A DNA stretch of 64,000 nt from Aminobacter anthyllidis (GCF_018555685.1 NZ_JAFLWW010000005.1:62001-126000), one strand, 5' to 3'. Positions 17,394 to 26,978 are shown, numbered from the stretch's first letter. The notes: generated from the sequence alone by a model not told the origin. Translations and numbers: made by a program.

Positions 17394-18506
17394 TCAACTT
17401 TTCAGGAATTCGGTGAGTGCGGCAATCACGCCGCGATTGGCTTCTTCGGTGCCGATGGTCATGCGCAGCGCATTGGGGAAACCGTAACCGGTGACCCTGC
17501 GCAGGATATAGCCGCGCGCCGTCAGATAGTCGTCGGCGGCAGCGGCCGAGTGCTTGCCGTCATCGGGGAAGTGCACGAGCAGGAAATTGCCGACCGAAGG
17601 CGTGACGCGGAAGCCGAGCTTTTCGAACTCGGCGACCAGCCACTCCGCCCATAGCGTGTTGTGCGCAACCGTGCGCTCGACATGGCCGCGGTCTTCCATC
17701 GCCGCGACACCGGCTTCGATTGCCGCCGCATTGACGTTGAATGGACCACGCATGCGCTCCAGCACGTCGATGATGTGCGCCGGCGCGTAGACCCAGCCGA
17801 TGCGCATGCCACCCAGGCCGTGGATCTTGGAGAAGGTGCGCGTCATCACCACGTTTTCGTTGGCCGCGACCAGCTCGACGCCCGACTCGTAGTCGTTGCG
17901 GCGGACATATTCGGCATAGGCGGCATCAAGCACCAAAAGCACGTTCCTGGGCAGGGCGGCGTGCAGGCGGCGCACTTCCTCGAACGGCAGATAGGTGCCG
18001 GTGGGGTTGTTCGGATTGGCCAGGAAGACGATCCTGGTCTTCGGCGTCACGGCTGCGATGACTGCGTCGACATCGGCCCTTTCGGCTGTTTCCTTGGCGA
18101 CGACCGGCGTGGCGCCTGCGGCCTGGATGTAGTTCTTGTAGACCATGAAGCCATGTTCGGTGAACACAGCCTCATCGCCAGGCGAAAGGTAGCTCTGCGC
18201 AAGCAAGCCGAGGATCTCGTCGGAGCCATTCGAGCACAGGATGTTGGCCGGGTTGAGCCCATGGGTCGCCGCGATCGCCTGCCTCAGGCGTGACGACGAC
18301 CCGTCGGGATAATATTCCATCTTATGCGCCAGTTTCTGGACCGCCTCGATCGCATGCGGCGAGGCACCCAGCGGGTTTTCGTTCGACGAGAGCTTATGGA
18401 CCTTGGCGACGCCTGCCGGAGCTGCGCTCTTGCCGGGGACATAGGCTGCGATGTCCTTGATGCCGGCGCGGGGTTCGGGGCGAATCTGCTCAGGTGCCTT
18501 GGTCAT
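17394..18506 (-). CDS. hisC: Histidinol-phosphate aminotransferase
   Basis: A PLP-dependent aminotransferase (fold type I) acting in histidine biosynthesis and possibly on aromatic 2-oxoacids. The 370 residues contain [10 protein letters not shown] near 39, [10 protein letters not shown] near 67, the [12 protein letters not shown] motif near 163 and [17 protein letters not shown] near 219, where the Lys of TFSK binds PLP. A longer in-frame start at 18635 would run over the divergent metA promoter; ATG 18506 has an AGGA upstream and starts with the expected hydrophilic N-terminus. It forms an operon with tyrC. Confidence 0.92.
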   Translation of the reverse strand: MTKAPEQIRPEPRAGIKDIAAYVPGKSAAPAGVAKVHKLSSNENPLGASPHAIEAVQKLAHKMEYYPDGSSSRLRQAIAATHGLNPANILCSNGSDEILGLLAQSYLSPGDEAVFTEHGFMVYKNYIQAAGATPVVAKETAERADVDAVIAAVTPKTRIVFLANPNNPTGTYLPFEEVRRLHAALPRNVLLVLDAAYAEYVRRNDYESGVELVAANENVVMTRTFSKIHGLGGMRIGWVYAPAHIIDVLERMRGPFNVNAAAIEAGVAAMEDRGHVERTVAHNTLWAEWLVAEFEKLGFRVTPSVGNFLLVHFPDDGKHSAAAADDYLTARGYILRRVTGYGFPNALRMTIGTEEANRGVIAALTEFLKS

Positions 18507-18626
18507 TTCGAAATATCCTGGATTGGCGCCTCCGATCGGAGGCCGCAGCGGAAATACCGCCCAGGGCGCGCAATGTCGAGGAAAACCGGCGTAAGCGGCG
18601 GGTCTGGCCGGACGTTTGGGTCGCTG

Positions 18627-18655
18627 TTGACGCAATCCGCGCCCAGGCGTAATAG
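18627..18655 (+). promoter_or_regulatory. Sigma-70-type promoter for metA
   Basis: TTGACG (18627-18632), a 17-base spacer, then TAATAG (18650-18655). Transcription would begin around 18662, just before the SAM-II aptamer, which supports both calls. Confidence 0.7.
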
Positions 18656-18666
18656 CAGGGCATGGA

Positions 18667-18722
18667 CCCGTGGTGATTTGGCCGGTCGGCTTGCAGCCAC
18701 GTTAAACAAGTCGCTAAAGGGC
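18667..18722 (+). ncRNA. SAM-II riboswitch (metA motif)
   Basis: The stretch CGTGGTGATTTGGCC, then GGCTTGCAGCCACG, GTTAAAC and GTCGCTAAAGG reproduces the conserved SAM-II elements in order: a P1 stem CGTGG/CCACG, the GTGATTT segment, CTTGCAGCC, TTAAA, and the GCTAAAGG tail that forms the pseudoknot. SAM-II senses S-adenosylmethionine and is typically found in front of methionine genes of alphaproteobacteria, exactly as here. A terminator and metA follow directly. Confidence 0.93.
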
Positions 18723-18736
18723 CGTTTGCGATCCGT

Positions 18737-18776
18737 AAACCGGCTTTGCGACAGCAATGCCGGTTTTTGTTTTTTT
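18737..18776 (+). terminator. Terminator in the metA leader (expression platform)
   Basis: AAACCGGC (18737-18744) pairs with GCCGGTTT (18759-18766), with an inner TTGC/GCAA stem and GACA loop, followed by a T-rich run ending at 18776. The metA Shine-Dalgarno GGAG is immediately downstream. The hairpin sits 15 bases after the SAM-II aptamer and looks like its transcription-termination switch. Confidence 0.8.
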
Positions 18777-18788
18777 GGAGTTCGCACA

Positions 18789-19712
18789 GTGCCAATCAAG
18801 ATCCCGGATCAACTCCCCGCCCGCGAAGTGCTGGTGAAAGAGGGCGTGTCCGTCATGGACGAGCAAACCGCCCTGCGCCAGGACATCCGTCCGCTGCAGA
18901 TCGGCCTGCTCAACTTGATGCCCAACAAGGTGCGGACGGAGACGCAGATCGCGCGGCTGATCGGTGCCAGCCCGCTGCAGGTGGAACTTACCCTTGTGCG
19001 TATCGGCACACACAAGGCCAAGAACACATCGGAAGACCATCTGATCTCCTTCTACCAGACCTGGGAAGAGGTGAAGGACCGCAAGTTCGACGGCTTCATC
19101 ATCACAGGCGCGCCAATTGAGCTGCTGCCCTTCGAGGACGTGACCTACTGGGACGAACTCAAGCAGATCATGGACTGGACGACGACCAACGTGCACTCGC
19201 CGTTCTTCATCTGCTGGGGAGCGATGGCCGCCGCATGGCATTTCCACCGTGTTCCTAAGCACACGCTGGAGGAGAAGGCGTTCGGCGTCTATCGCCACAA
19301 CAACAACGCGCCCGCCTCGCCCTATCTCGCCGGCTTCTCGGACGATTTCGCCATTCCGGTGTCGCGCTGGACCGAAGTCCGTGCCGCCGACATTCCCGAG
19401 GGCTCCGGGCTCGAGTTGCTCATGGAATCGGAAGAGACCGGCCCGAGCCTGCTTTCCGAGGAAACCGGCAACCGGCTCTACATGTTCAACCACATCGAAT
19501 ACGACTCGACCTCGCTCAAGGAAGAGTACGACCGCGACGTGGCCGCCGGCGTGACCATCGCCGTGCCGCACGAATATTACCCCGATGACGACCCGCAGCG
19601 CCGGCCGCTCAACCGCTGGCGCTCGCACGCCCACCTGCTGTTCGGCAACTGGATCAACCGCGTCTACCAGACCACCGAGTACAACATGGAAGACATCGGC
19701 AAGGGTCGCTAG
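18789..19712 (+). CDS. metAA: Homoserine O-acetyltransferase (MetA family)
   Basis: Activates homoserine for methionine synthesis. With the GTG at 18789 the protein has 307 residues and starts [11 protein letters not shown], the standard MetA N-terminus; GGAG lies 9 bases upstream. The catalytic residues line up with E. coli numbering: Cys142 in FICWGAM, His235 and Glu237 in FNHIEYD. Residue 111 is Glu (GAPIEL), where E. coli MetA has Gly. In published work Glu at this site favours acetyl-CoA and Gly favours succinyl-CoA, so acetyltransferase activity is predicted. Expression should fall when SAM is abundant, through the SAM-II leader. Confidence 0.93.
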   Translation: MPIKIPDQLPAREVLVKEGVSVMDEQTALRQDIRPLQIGLLNLMPNKVRTETQIARLIGASPLQVELTLVRIGTHKAKNTSEDHLISFYQTWEEVKDRKFDGFIITGAPIELLPFEDVTYWDELKQIMDWTTTNVHSPFFICWGAMAAAWHFHRVPKHTLEEKAFGVYRHNNNAPASPYLAGFSDDFAIPVSRWTEVRAADIPEGSGLELLMESEETGPSLLSEETGNRLYMFNHIEYDSTSLKEEYDRDVAAGVTIAVPHEYYPDDDPQRRPLNRWRSHAHLLFGNWINRVYQTTEYNMEDIGKGR

Positions 19713-19785
19713 CCGATCGGCTCACGACCGCGCTCGGCGCCGAGCGCGGTCCTTCAAATACCCGGCAGCGAAGACGCTTCAGTTG

Positions 19786-20643
19786 CTACTCCGCCGAAGC
19801 GCGGTGCTCCCGGAAGGCGCAGGCGAGAATGCGCAGCGCTTCGCGCGAGCGGCGGTCGGTCAGCGTCGAGTGCAGCACGATCTCCGACGACGGCACCTGA
19901 GGCAGGTCGAACTTGCGGCTGATTTCGATGGTGCCGGGCGGTGACAGCCGGCTGGAGAACACCGCCGTGGCAAGGCCGGCCGAAACGGCTGCCGTCACCA
20001 CCGACGAGCCGCCGCCAAGAAACACCTCGACCCAGGGAATGCCGGCATCGTCGAGCGTGCGCGTGGCGAGGTCACGGACGCCACAGGCGCGCGACAGCGC
20101 AGCGAGGCGTATCGGCTCGCCCTGACGATGATGGAAATCGGGTGTTGCGAACCAGCCGAAATGCTCCGGTCCCAGAACCTCGCCGTCGCGGCGGTCATCC
20201 TCGCGCCTGACGATCGCCGCATCCAGCTTGCCGCGATCGAAGGCGTCGAGCAGGACGCTCGAATTGTCGACCTGGACCTCGATGGTCAGCGCCGGGTCGT
20301 GCTGGTTGAGCCGGGCGAGCAGCGTCGTCACCTCCGGGCCGGCAACATGTCCGGCGATGCCGAGCGCAAAACGACGCGTGCCGCATGACAGCCCGGCGAC
20401 CGCCTCGTCATGCGCGACCAGGAATGCGCGTGCGGAATCGATGAACAGCGCGCCCTCGGCGGATAGCCGGACGCGGCGTGGCGTGCGTTCGATGAGCTTG
20501 CGCCCGACCTTTTCTTCCAGCCGCTTCAGCTTGACGCTGACGGCAGCCTGCGTCGACCCCATGGCGTCGGCGGCGCGGGTGAAGCTTTGCAGTTCGGCGA
20601 CCATGACGAAGTTCCGCACGGCCTCGGCATCGAGCCACAACAT
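19786..20643 (-). CDS. LysR-family transcriptional regulator
   Basis: A 285-residue LysR-type regulator with its winged helix-turn-helix in residues 1-62 (FTRAADAMGSTQAAVSVKLKRLEEKVG is split across helices 2 and 3) and a typical substrate-binding domain after it. It is divergent from an MFS transporter, with a 136-base A+T-rich gap that contains a T-N11-A box. The arrangement suggests it controls the transporter, with an unknown inducer. Confidence 0.9.
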   Translation of the reverse strand: MLWLDAEAVRNFVMVAELQSFTRAADAMGSTQAAVSVKLKRLEEKVGRKLIERTPRRVRLSAEGALFIDSARAFLVAHDEAVAGLSCGTRRFALGIAGHVAGPEVTTLLARLNQHDPALTIEVQVDNSSVLLDAFDRGKLDAAIVRREDDRRDGEVLGPEHFGWFATPDFHHRQGEPIRLAALSRACGVRDLATRTLDDAGIPWVEVFLGGGSSVVTAAVSAGLATAVFSSRLSPPGTIEISRKFDLPQVPSSEIVLHSTLTDRRSREALRILACAFREHRASAE

Positions 20644-20662
20644 CTTATATATTCCACTTTGT

Positions 20663-20675
20663 TATCACTGAAATA
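20663..20675. promoter_or_regulatory. Candidate LysR box between regulator and transporter
   Basis: TATCACTGAAATA fits T-N11-A with TAT/ATA ends. It lies 20 bases before the LysR start and about 105 before the transporter start, where an autoregulating LysR protein would bind. Such motifs are common by chance, so support is modest. Confidence 0.35.
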
Positions 20676-20779
20676 GAATTGCATAGCATTTTTATATGTT
20701 CAAGCTTCGCCTATGTCCAATGTTTCCAGACAACCAGCGGTACCGGACCTCCCCCGGCACCGCCAGCCGGAGACACGGG

Positions 20780-22324
20780 ATGAAGCTGACGATGAGAGAC
20801 AGTCTGGCGCTGGGGGCGATCTGCCTGTCCGCGCTGATGTTCGGCCTTGAGATATCGAGCGTGCCGGTGATCCTGCCGACGCTCGAACATGTGCTGGATG
20901 CCGACTTCAAGGACATGCAATGGATCATGAATGCCTACACCATCGCCTGCACGACGGTGCTGATGGCGACGGGAACGCTGGCCGATCGCTTCGGCCGCCG
21001 GTTGGTGTTTGCCATCACCGTTGCCGCCTTTGGCGTAACGTCGCTGATGTGCGGCCTCGCCCCCAACACGACGGTGCTGATCATCAGTCGCTTCCTGCAG
21101 GGCATGGCCGGCGGCGCCATGTTCATCTGCTCGATCGCCATTCTTTCGCACCAGTTCCAGGACGCGAAGGCGCGCAGCGGCGCATTCGCCATCTGGGGCG
21201 TCATCTCAGGCATCGGCCTGGGCTTCGGCCCGATCATCGGCGGTGTGATCGTTGCGCTGTCGACGTGGCAGTGGGTGTTCCTCGTGCACGCGCCGCTAGC
21301 GTTGCTGTGCCTTGCGCTTACCTTCGGCAGCGTGAAGGAATCGCGCGACCCGCAGGCCACCAAGCTGGACCTGCCCGGCATCGTCATCCTGAGCGCCGCT
21401 GTCTTCGGACTGACCTACTACATCACGCAAGGCGCCGATCTCGGCTTCCTCAGCCCGACGGCCATCGCCATCGCCGCGGCGACGCTTGTCGGGCTGATCG
21501 CCTTCGTCGCGGTCGAGCGCTCGCATCCGCATCCGATGTTCGACTTCTCGGTGTTCAGGATCCGCGACTTCTCCGGCGCCATCGTCGGCTGCGTCGGCAT
21601 GAACTTCAGCTACTGGCCGTTCATGGTCTACCTGCCGATCTACTTCACCGTCGGCCTCGGCTATGACAGCACCGAAACCGGGCTCGCCGTGCTCGCCTAT
21701 ACGGTGCCGTTCCTGGTGATGTCGCCAGTGGCGCAGTACCTGTTGCTGCGCACCAGCCCCCGTGTCGTCATCCCGCTCGGCCTGTTCACCATCGGTCTCG
21801 GCTTCATCGCCATGTGGCTGGGCAGCCCGGTCGAAGGAGCGAGCGGCCTGACCGTGCTGCCCGGCGCGCTGCTCGCCGGCATCGGCCTTGGCCTGACGAC
21901 GACGCCCGCCACCAACATGACCACAGGCTCGGTGCCGGCCAGCCGCGCCGGCATGGCTTCGGGCATCGACGCCAGCGCCAGGCTGATCGCGCTCGCCGTC
22001 AACATCGCGATCATGGGCTTCGTGCTCGTCGAAGGCATCCTTGCTGGTCTGCGCGACGCACTGCCTATAACTACCGACAGCGGTCAACTCCGAGTGCTGG
22101 CCGAGCGCATCGCCGCCGGCGGTGGGCTCGAGGGTTCCGGGGGCGCCCTTACAGTGCCGGCCGACGCGGTCCATGCCGCGCTGGTCAATGGCTTCCACTG
22201 GGTGATGCTCTATGGCGGCATCGGCGTCTGGGTGCTGGCAGCGATCAGCTTCGCGTTGTTCGGCGCCGGCAAGTCGTCAGGGGTGTCCAAGCCTTGCCCG
22301 GAGACACAGGCACCTGCCATCTGA
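20780..22324 (+). CDS. MFS transporter, DHA2 (EmrB/QacA)-like
   Basis: A 514-residue hydrophobic protein with about 14 predicted membrane helices. The MFS motif A appears as GTLADRFGRR near residues 66-75, and the proline-containing motif C region GVISGIGLGFGPIIGG near 140-155 marks the drug/H+ antiporter group. ATG 20780 is preceded by GGAG; the ORF extends upstream to 20696 without a convincing start. It is divergent from the LysR gene, which probably regulates it. The substrate is unknown; no membrane fusion protein gene is adjacent. Confidence 0.88.
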   Translation: MKLTMRDSLALGAICLSALMFGLEISSVPVILPTLEHVLDADFKDMQWIMNAYTIACTTVLMATGTLADRFGRRLVFAITVAAFGVTSLMCGLAPNTTVLIISRFLQGMAGGAMFICSIAILSHQFQDAKARSGAFAIWGVISGIGLGFGPIIGGVIVALSTWQWVFLVHAPLALLCLALTFGSVKESRDPQATKLDLPGIVILSAAVFGLTYYITQGADLGFLSPTAIAIAAATLVGLIAFVAVERSHPHPMFDFSVFRIRDFSGAIVGCVGMNFSYWPFMVYLPIYFTVGLGYDSTETGLAVLAYTVPFLVMSPVAQYLLLRTSPRVVIPLGLFTIGLGFIAMWLGSPVEGASGLTVLPGALLAGIGLGLTTTPATNMTTGSVPASRAGMASGIDASARLIALAVNIAIMGFVLVEGILAGLRDALPITTDSGQLRVLAERIAAGGGLEGSGGALTVPADAVHAALVNGFHWVMLYGGIGVWVLAAISFALFGAGKSSGVSKPCPETQAPAI

Positions 22325-22374
22325 GTGCTCCGGCTGCAGGCCCGCTTCGGCGGGCCTGCAGCGAAGCAACGGCA

Positions 22375-24180
22375 TCAGGCGGGAGCCGCGGCCTTTGCCA
22401 CATCCTTGATACGGACCGGCTTGAGCACCGGTCCGCGCTTGTCCTTTGCGAGATGGACGGTCCTGCCAAACAGGCCGCCATTGTGACGCTGCGGGCCGAA
22501 ATAGATGATGCCGGTATTGGCGAGCTCGCCCTTGAACATGTCCTTCACCCGCGCATGCGCGGCAGCGTCGAGCGTCTCGAAGGCCTCGTCGACGATCACC
22601 CAGTCGGGCTTGTGCAAGCGCAGCCGGGCGAAGGCGACGAGCCGGAGCTCATCGCTGGTCAGTTCCTCGTTCCAGTGCGCGACGCGGTCGAGCGAAGTTG
22701 CCAGGCGCTCAAGCCCGACGGCCGCGAGCGCCTCGGCAAAATCCTTGTCGTCGAGCGCGGTGCCGCTGGTGGGATAGGCCAGCACCTCGCGCAGCGTGCC
22801 GGGCGGCAGGTAGGAAACGCGCGGCAGGAAGGCGACCTGCTTGCCGGCAGGCAGCTCGATGCGGCCCTTGCCCCATGGCCAAAGCCCGGCCAACGCGCGG
22901 AACAGCAGCGTCTTGCCGGCGCCCGCCTCGCCCGTGACCTGCAGGCGCTCACCCGGCTTGACCCTGAGATGCGGCTCCGAAAGCCTGATGCAGCCGCTCG
23001 GCGAGACCAGTTGGAGATCGTCGAACGCCAGGCTGCCATCGCGGCTTTCAGTCAGGTCGATGCGCTCCTCCTTGTCGTGCAGCACGTCGGCGGCGACCAG
23101 CACGCGGCGGATCACGCCGACACGCATCAGCGTGGCACGCCAGTCGGCGATGGCGCCGACATTGTTGATGAACCAGCGCAACGAAGCGTGGACCTGGTTG
23201 AAGGCGCTGACCGCCATCATCAGCCCGCCGAAGCTGATGTCGCCGGCGAAATAGACCGGTGCCGCGACCAGGATCGGCGCGACCACTGTGAACCAGCCAT
23301 AACCGTCGGTGACCCAGCCGAGATTGATCTGGGTGGCGAAGATGCGGCGCAGCGAATTGAGCACACCGGCGAGATCCAGTTCCAGACGGCGCTTTTCATC
23401 GGCTTCGCCGCGCGCCAGCGAGATCGCGTCGATGTTCTGGTTGATGCGGACCATCGAGAAGCGCAGTTCGGCTTCGCGCGAATATCGGTCGGCGTTTTGG
23501 GCAATCAGCGGCCGGCCGACGAGCCAGCTCAGCAGCGAGGCGGACCCGGCATAGACGATCGCCGCCCAGACCATGTAGCCGGGGATGCTGAACGAGCGAT
23601 CACCGACGTGGAAGACGAAACCGGACGACAGGCTCCACAACACGCCGACGAAAGACACCAGCAGGATCGAGGCCTGCAACAGGCCGATGGCAAGGTCGGT
23701 GGTGAGGTCGGCAAGGTGCCCGGCATCCTGCTGCATGCGCTGGTCGGGATTGACGCCGACGGCACCAGCATTGGCGAGGCGGAAGGCGCGGCCTGGCCGC
23801 AGCCATTCGGTGATGAGGTCGAGCGTAAGCCCCTCGCGCAGCTTGAGCCGGATCATCTGGTTCAGCCATTGCTGGCCGACATTGAGCACCAGCAGGCAGC
23901 CGGCAATCGCTGCAAAGATCGTCAGCTGATGCAGGAAGGCATCGAGGTCGCGGTTTTCGAGCGCGTCGTAGAACGGCTTGTTCCAGCGGTTGAGCACGAT
24001 CTGCCCGGCCGACGTTGCGAGGATGACGGCAAGGATCGACAGGCCGAGCCAGAGAAGCGTCCTGCGCACCGGCGAGCCGGCAAGCGCCTGCCGCGCCATC
24101 TTCAAATGGTCGAAAAACCCGCCGTCGACATCCGCTGCCAGAGGCTCACGATTGGTCTGGATGAACGATTGGCCTGGCAT
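22375..24180 (-). CDS. ABC transporter, fused permease and ATPase, YddA/SbmA-like
   Basis: A 601-residue half-transporter of the group that combines an SbmA/BacA-like membrane domain (about residues 40-310, with roughly six helices) with a C-terminal ATPase domain. Walker A is GEAGAGKT near 420 and Walker B is VIVDEAFETLD near 532. The ABC signature is LTSDELR instead of the usual LSGGEQ/LSLGEQ, without the conserved Gly. ATG 24180 has GGAGG six bases upstream; an ATG at 24186 overlaps the ribosome site. It is a single-gene unit. The substrate is unknown; relatives import peptides, fatty acids or vitamins. Confidence 0.85.
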   Translation of the reverse strand: MPGQSFIQTNREPLAADVDGGFFDHLKMARQALAGSPVRRTLLWLGLSILAVILATSAGQIVLNRWNKPFYDALENRDLDAFLHQLTIFAAIAGCLLVLNVGQQWLNQMIRLKLREGLTLDLITEWLRPGRAFRLANAGAVGVNPDQRMQQDAGHLADLTTDLAIGLLQASILLVSFVGVLWSLSSGFVFHVGDRSFSIPGYMVWAAIVYAGSASLLSWLVGRPLIAQNADRYSREAELRFSMVRINQNIDAISLARGEADEKRRLELDLAGVLNSLRRIFATQINLGWVTDGYGWFTVVAPILVAAPVYFAGDISFGGLMMAVSAFNQVHASLRWFINNVGAIADWRATLMRVGVIRRVLVAADVLHDKEERIDLTESRDGSLAFDDLQLVSPSGCIRLSEPHLRVKPGERLQVTGEAGAGKTLLFRALAGLWPWGKGRIELPAGKQVAFLPRVSYLPPGTLREVLAYPTSGTALDDKDFAEALAAVGLERLATSLDRVAHWNEELTSDELRLVAFARLRLHKPDWVIVDEAFETLDAAAHARVKDMFKGELANTGIIYFGPQRHNGGLFGRTVHLAKDKRGPVLKPVRIKDVAKAAAPA

Positions 24181-24294
24181 GCGCATCCTCCGGCTGGCCG
24201 CTTCGTGCGAATCGGCGCGGCCGAGTGTGCCATCCAACCGCGCCGCTGCGTATCGCGACGCTGAACGAGACGCGTTGCGATCGGCGCGGCGGCG

Positions 24295-25182
24295 TCAGGC
24301 CTTCGGCACGAAAACGTTGACCGATTTCGGGCGGATGCGGAAATGCGCCGGCGTCCAGGTGACCAGTTCGCCGTCGGTGTTGACCGGGCGCGGCTGCTTG
24401 GTGCGGATCGTCACTTCGGTGGTTTTGAAGGCGCGGACGTCGTCCCACTGCCCTTGCGTGCCCTTGCGCAGGCTGGGCAAGAGCCTGAGCAGCCGCCACC
24501 AGTGGTCGACCTCGAGGCTGTAGAGATCAAGCCAGCCGTCGTCGGCGGTCGCGGTTTCCTCGACCGTCATGCCGCCGCCATAGTGACGTCCGTTGCCGAC
24601 CGAGACCTGCATGGTGCGGATCTTTTCGGTGGTGTCGTCATGGTCGACATAACAGGTGAACAGGCGCGAGCGCATCAACATCCGGGCCGCGACGATGCCG
24701 TAGCCGAGCGTGCCCCAGCGCTTCTTGGCATGCTCGGTCAGTTCGCCGGCCAGTTCGGCGCTGAAGCCGATGCTGGCGACATTGAAGAACAGATGGCCGT
24801 TGACCTCGCCGAGATCGACCGTCGTCTGGTGGCCGGCGGCGATGATCTCGGCCGCCTTCACCGGGTCCGGTGCAATGCCCATGGTGCGCGCGAAATCATT
24901 GGCGGTGCCCAGCGGCAGCACGCCGAGCGTCAGGCCGGAATGGGCAAGACCGGCAGCCGCGTTGTTGAGCGTTCCGTCACCGCCGCCGACGATCGCTATG
25001 TCGAAATGATCGGCGTGGCGCGAGATCAGCTCGGAGGCGTTCTCGTCCTTGCTCGTCGCCATCTCCTCGATTTCAAGGCCGGCGTCGACGAGCACCTGGC
25101 GCGCGGCGTCGATCGACCCGCCGCCACGGCGGGCACGCGGGTTGACGATCAGCATTGCGCGCTTGCCTTTCGAGTGCTGCAC
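24295..25182 (-). CDS. Diacylglycerol/lipid kinase family protein (YegS-like)
   Basis: A DAGK-catalytic-domain protein. AMLIVNPRARRG near the N-terminus is the first nucleotide-binding strand, AIVGGGDGTLNNAAAGL near 63-79 is the conserved GGDGT phosphate-binding loop, and LPLGTANDFART near 91-102 is the substrate motif. The start is uncertain: GTG 25182 gives 295 residues, ATG 25155 gives 286 and the ORF itself opens at 25260. The family phosphorylates diacylglycerol or related lipids, but the substrate here is not determined. It stands alone on the minus strand. Confidence 0.85.
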   Translation of the reverse strand: MQHSKGKRAMLIVNPRARRGGGSIDAARQVLVDAGLEIEEMATSKDENASELISRHADHFDIAIVGGGDGTLNNAAAGLAHSGLTLGVLPLGTANDFARTMGIAPDPVKAAEIIAAGHQTTVDLGEVNGHLFFNVASIGFSAELAGELTEHAKKRWGTLGYGIVAARMLMRSRLFTCYVDHDDTTEKIRTMQVSVGNGRHYGGGMTVEETATADDGWLDLYSLEVDHWWRLLRLLPSLRKGTQGQWDDVRAFKTTEVTIRTKQPRPVNTDGELVTWTPAHFRIRPKSVNVFVPKA

Positions 25183-25315
25183 GGCGCGTTTTTGTTGGAT
25201 GACGTCGGTCAGGTGGAAAATCCCTATGTTGGCGTACGGGCAAATAGAAGCCCGCGTCATCTAGGGTGGAAACTGTTCGATTTTAAGGTGTGTCCCGAAA
25301 TCAGGGCAGGAAAAC

Positions 25316-26158
25316 CTAGCGGTCGAGCTCCGGAAAATAGGGATCTGAGTAGATCCGCCGGTCGCGTTCGCCGGCCATGCAGTCGACCGCGTCTTCAGTC
25401 TCGATCCTGACGAGCGGCAAGACGTGGGTATCGCCGCTGACTTCGAGTACCAGCTTGCGCCGGATCGCGGTGGCGAATTCCGACGCCGCCTTGATCGGCA
25501 GGACAAACGAGCCTGGGCCGCCGGTGACACATTCGGCATAGTAGCGATCGAGCCTGGCCGCCGTTCGCGACGGCCGGATCAGAATCGGCAGGCCGTTGAT
25601 GACGATGCCCTGGGCAAGCGCTGCATTGCGCGCCGGGATCACCGGGTTTCCGAAATTGTTCGGTCCATCGCCTGAGATGTCGATGACCCGGCGAAAGCCA
25701 TCGGCATCGTTGCGGTCGAACAGGGCGGCACCATAAGTCACGGCACCCGAGATCGAGGTGCCGCGAAAGCCACTGAATGGCCGCGCCTCGAGCCGGGCGG
25801 CGAAGGCTGCGGCACTCTGCGGCCCGTCGATGATCTGCCAGGGCACCACCGATTCCTCGCGCACCGTGCCTGCCCATTCGAAATAGGTGATGGCGACGCG
25901 CCCATTCTTGCCGGACAACACAGCATCGACGAAATCGGGATGACGTAGTGCTGCGACATAACCGGCGCGCTGCAGGGTGAATTCTTCCAGGTCCATCGAC
26001 CTGGAAACGTCGACAGCCAGCACCAGCTCGACGTCGACAGCGACACCGGCCACCGGCACGGCGACTGGCTTGGGCAATTCGCAGCCCAGACATGAGACTA
26101 TGGCCAGCACGCCCAGCATTCGCAGGCTCTCCGGTCGGAAAAGCCAGTGTCGCGGCAA
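25316..26158 (-). CDS. DUF1194 (von Willebrand A-like) lipoprotein
   Basis: A 280-residue protein with an N-terminal hydrophobic segment ending in LGC, consistent with a lipoprotein signal (cysteine near 26). The mature part starts with LVLAVDVSRSMD, a DxSxS metal-ion-dependent adhesion motif typical of von Willebrand A domains, and shows the DUF1194 features GFRGTSISGAVTYG and VIDISGDGPNN. The family is common in rhizobia and has no defined function; ligand binding through a Mg2+ site is expected. The gene is followed on the same strand by the lipid kinase gene, 130 bases away. Confidence 0.8.
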   Translation of the reverse strand: MPRHWLFRPESLRMLGVLAIVSCLGCELPKPVAVPVAGVAVDVELVLAVDVSRSMDLEEFTLQRAGYVAALRHPDFVDAVLSGKNGRVAITYFEWAGTVREESVVPWQIIDGPQSAAAFAARLEARPFSGFRGTSISGAVTYGAALFDRNDADGFRRVIDISGDGPNNFGNPVIPARNAALAQGIVINGLPILIRPSRTAARLDRYYAECVTGGPGSFVLPIKAASEFATAIRRKLVLEVSGDTHVLPLVRIETEDAVDCMAGERDRRIYSDPYFPELDR

Positions 26159-26207
26159 TGGCGCCGGAATGGAAGTGGCGCGGCTTCACCCCTTCGTGAG
26201 GTGCCGC

Positions 26208-26978
26208 TCAGCCGCCGTGCTCTGCATCCTCACGCCGCAGCGCCGGGAACCCACGCGAGGCGCCGCTGGGCGACAGCACCGGCACGAACACGCGCCGCGA
26301 AGCGCGCTGCGCCACCGGAATGCCCTGGTAGACGCGTTTTTGCGCCTCGACGACGATGGCGCCGGAAAAGATCGGCCAGAAGCGGCGGCCGGCGCGCTCG
26401 AACAGATGGTCGAACTTCATCATCCACTTGCGCCGCGACGGCGGGAAATGCAGCGCATCGGACCAGGCCGAGACGGTGAAATTGGCCTCGCGCAACAGTT
26501 CGTTGAGCTGGCCCGAAGAAAACGGCCGGCCGGTGCCGAAAGGCGTGTGTTCGAAGCGCGCCCACATGCCGCGCCGGTTGGGCACGACGATGACGATGCG
26601 CCCCGCCGGCGACAGCACCCGCCAGATTTCCTTCAGCGTCTCGCGCGGGCTTTCGGCATGTTCGAGCGAATGAACGAGCAGCACCCGGTCGATCGACGAA
26701 TCGACGAGCGGCAGTTCCTCGTCGAAGACAAGTGCGGTCGACGACGGCCCGTTCGCCGGCCAGACGACAGCACCTTGCGTTGCCGGCATGAAGGCGAAGA
26801 CCCGCTCGGCGTCAGTGCCGAAGCGGTCGAGCCATGGCAGCGTGTAGCCGAGCCCGACCAGGCGTTCGTTGGGCAGCCCGGCCCACACCGACGACAATGC
26901 CATTGATATCGACTGCTCGGCGAGGCGGCCAAGCGGCGTCGAGTAGAAGGAGCGAAGGTCGACGATGTCGGAATTCAT
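26208..26978 (-). CDS. Class I SAM-dependent methyltransferase
   Basis: A 256-residue protein with a methyltransferase type-11 core. [20 protein letters not shown] (about 100-119) matches the post-motif region of type-11 enzymes, and [18 protein letters not shown] near 120-137 is the following strand and loop. The classical SAM motif I (GxGxG) is weak: the expected N-terminal region reads [18 protein letters not shown] 26978 begins [17 protein letters not shown]. It is divergent from gloB, a neighbourhood I associate with rhizobia. The methylated substrate is unknown. Confidence 0.75.
   Translation of the reverse strand: MNSDIVDLRSFYSTPLGRLAEQSISMALSSVWAGLPNERLVGLGYTLPWLDRFGTDAERVFAFMPATQGAVVWPANGPSSTALVFDEELPLVDSSIDRVLLVHSLEHAESPRETLKEIWRVLSPAGRIVIVVPNRRGMWARFEHTPFGTGRPFSSGQLNELLREANFTVSAWSDALHFPPSRRKWMMKFDHLFERAGRRFWPIFSGAIVVEAQKRVYQGIPVAQRASRRVFVPVLSPSGASRGFPALRREDAEHGG

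Noticed and set aside
18324-18788. N-terminal extension of MetA by 155 residues
   Set aside because: The extended frame runs across the promoter, SAM-II aptamer and terminator; the GTG at 18789 gives the family-standard N-terminus.
21814-24264. An 816-codon plus-strand open frame over the MFS end and ABC gene
   Set aside because: It is antisense to the ABC transporter and in the wrong frame for the MFS gene. It has no recognisable domain.
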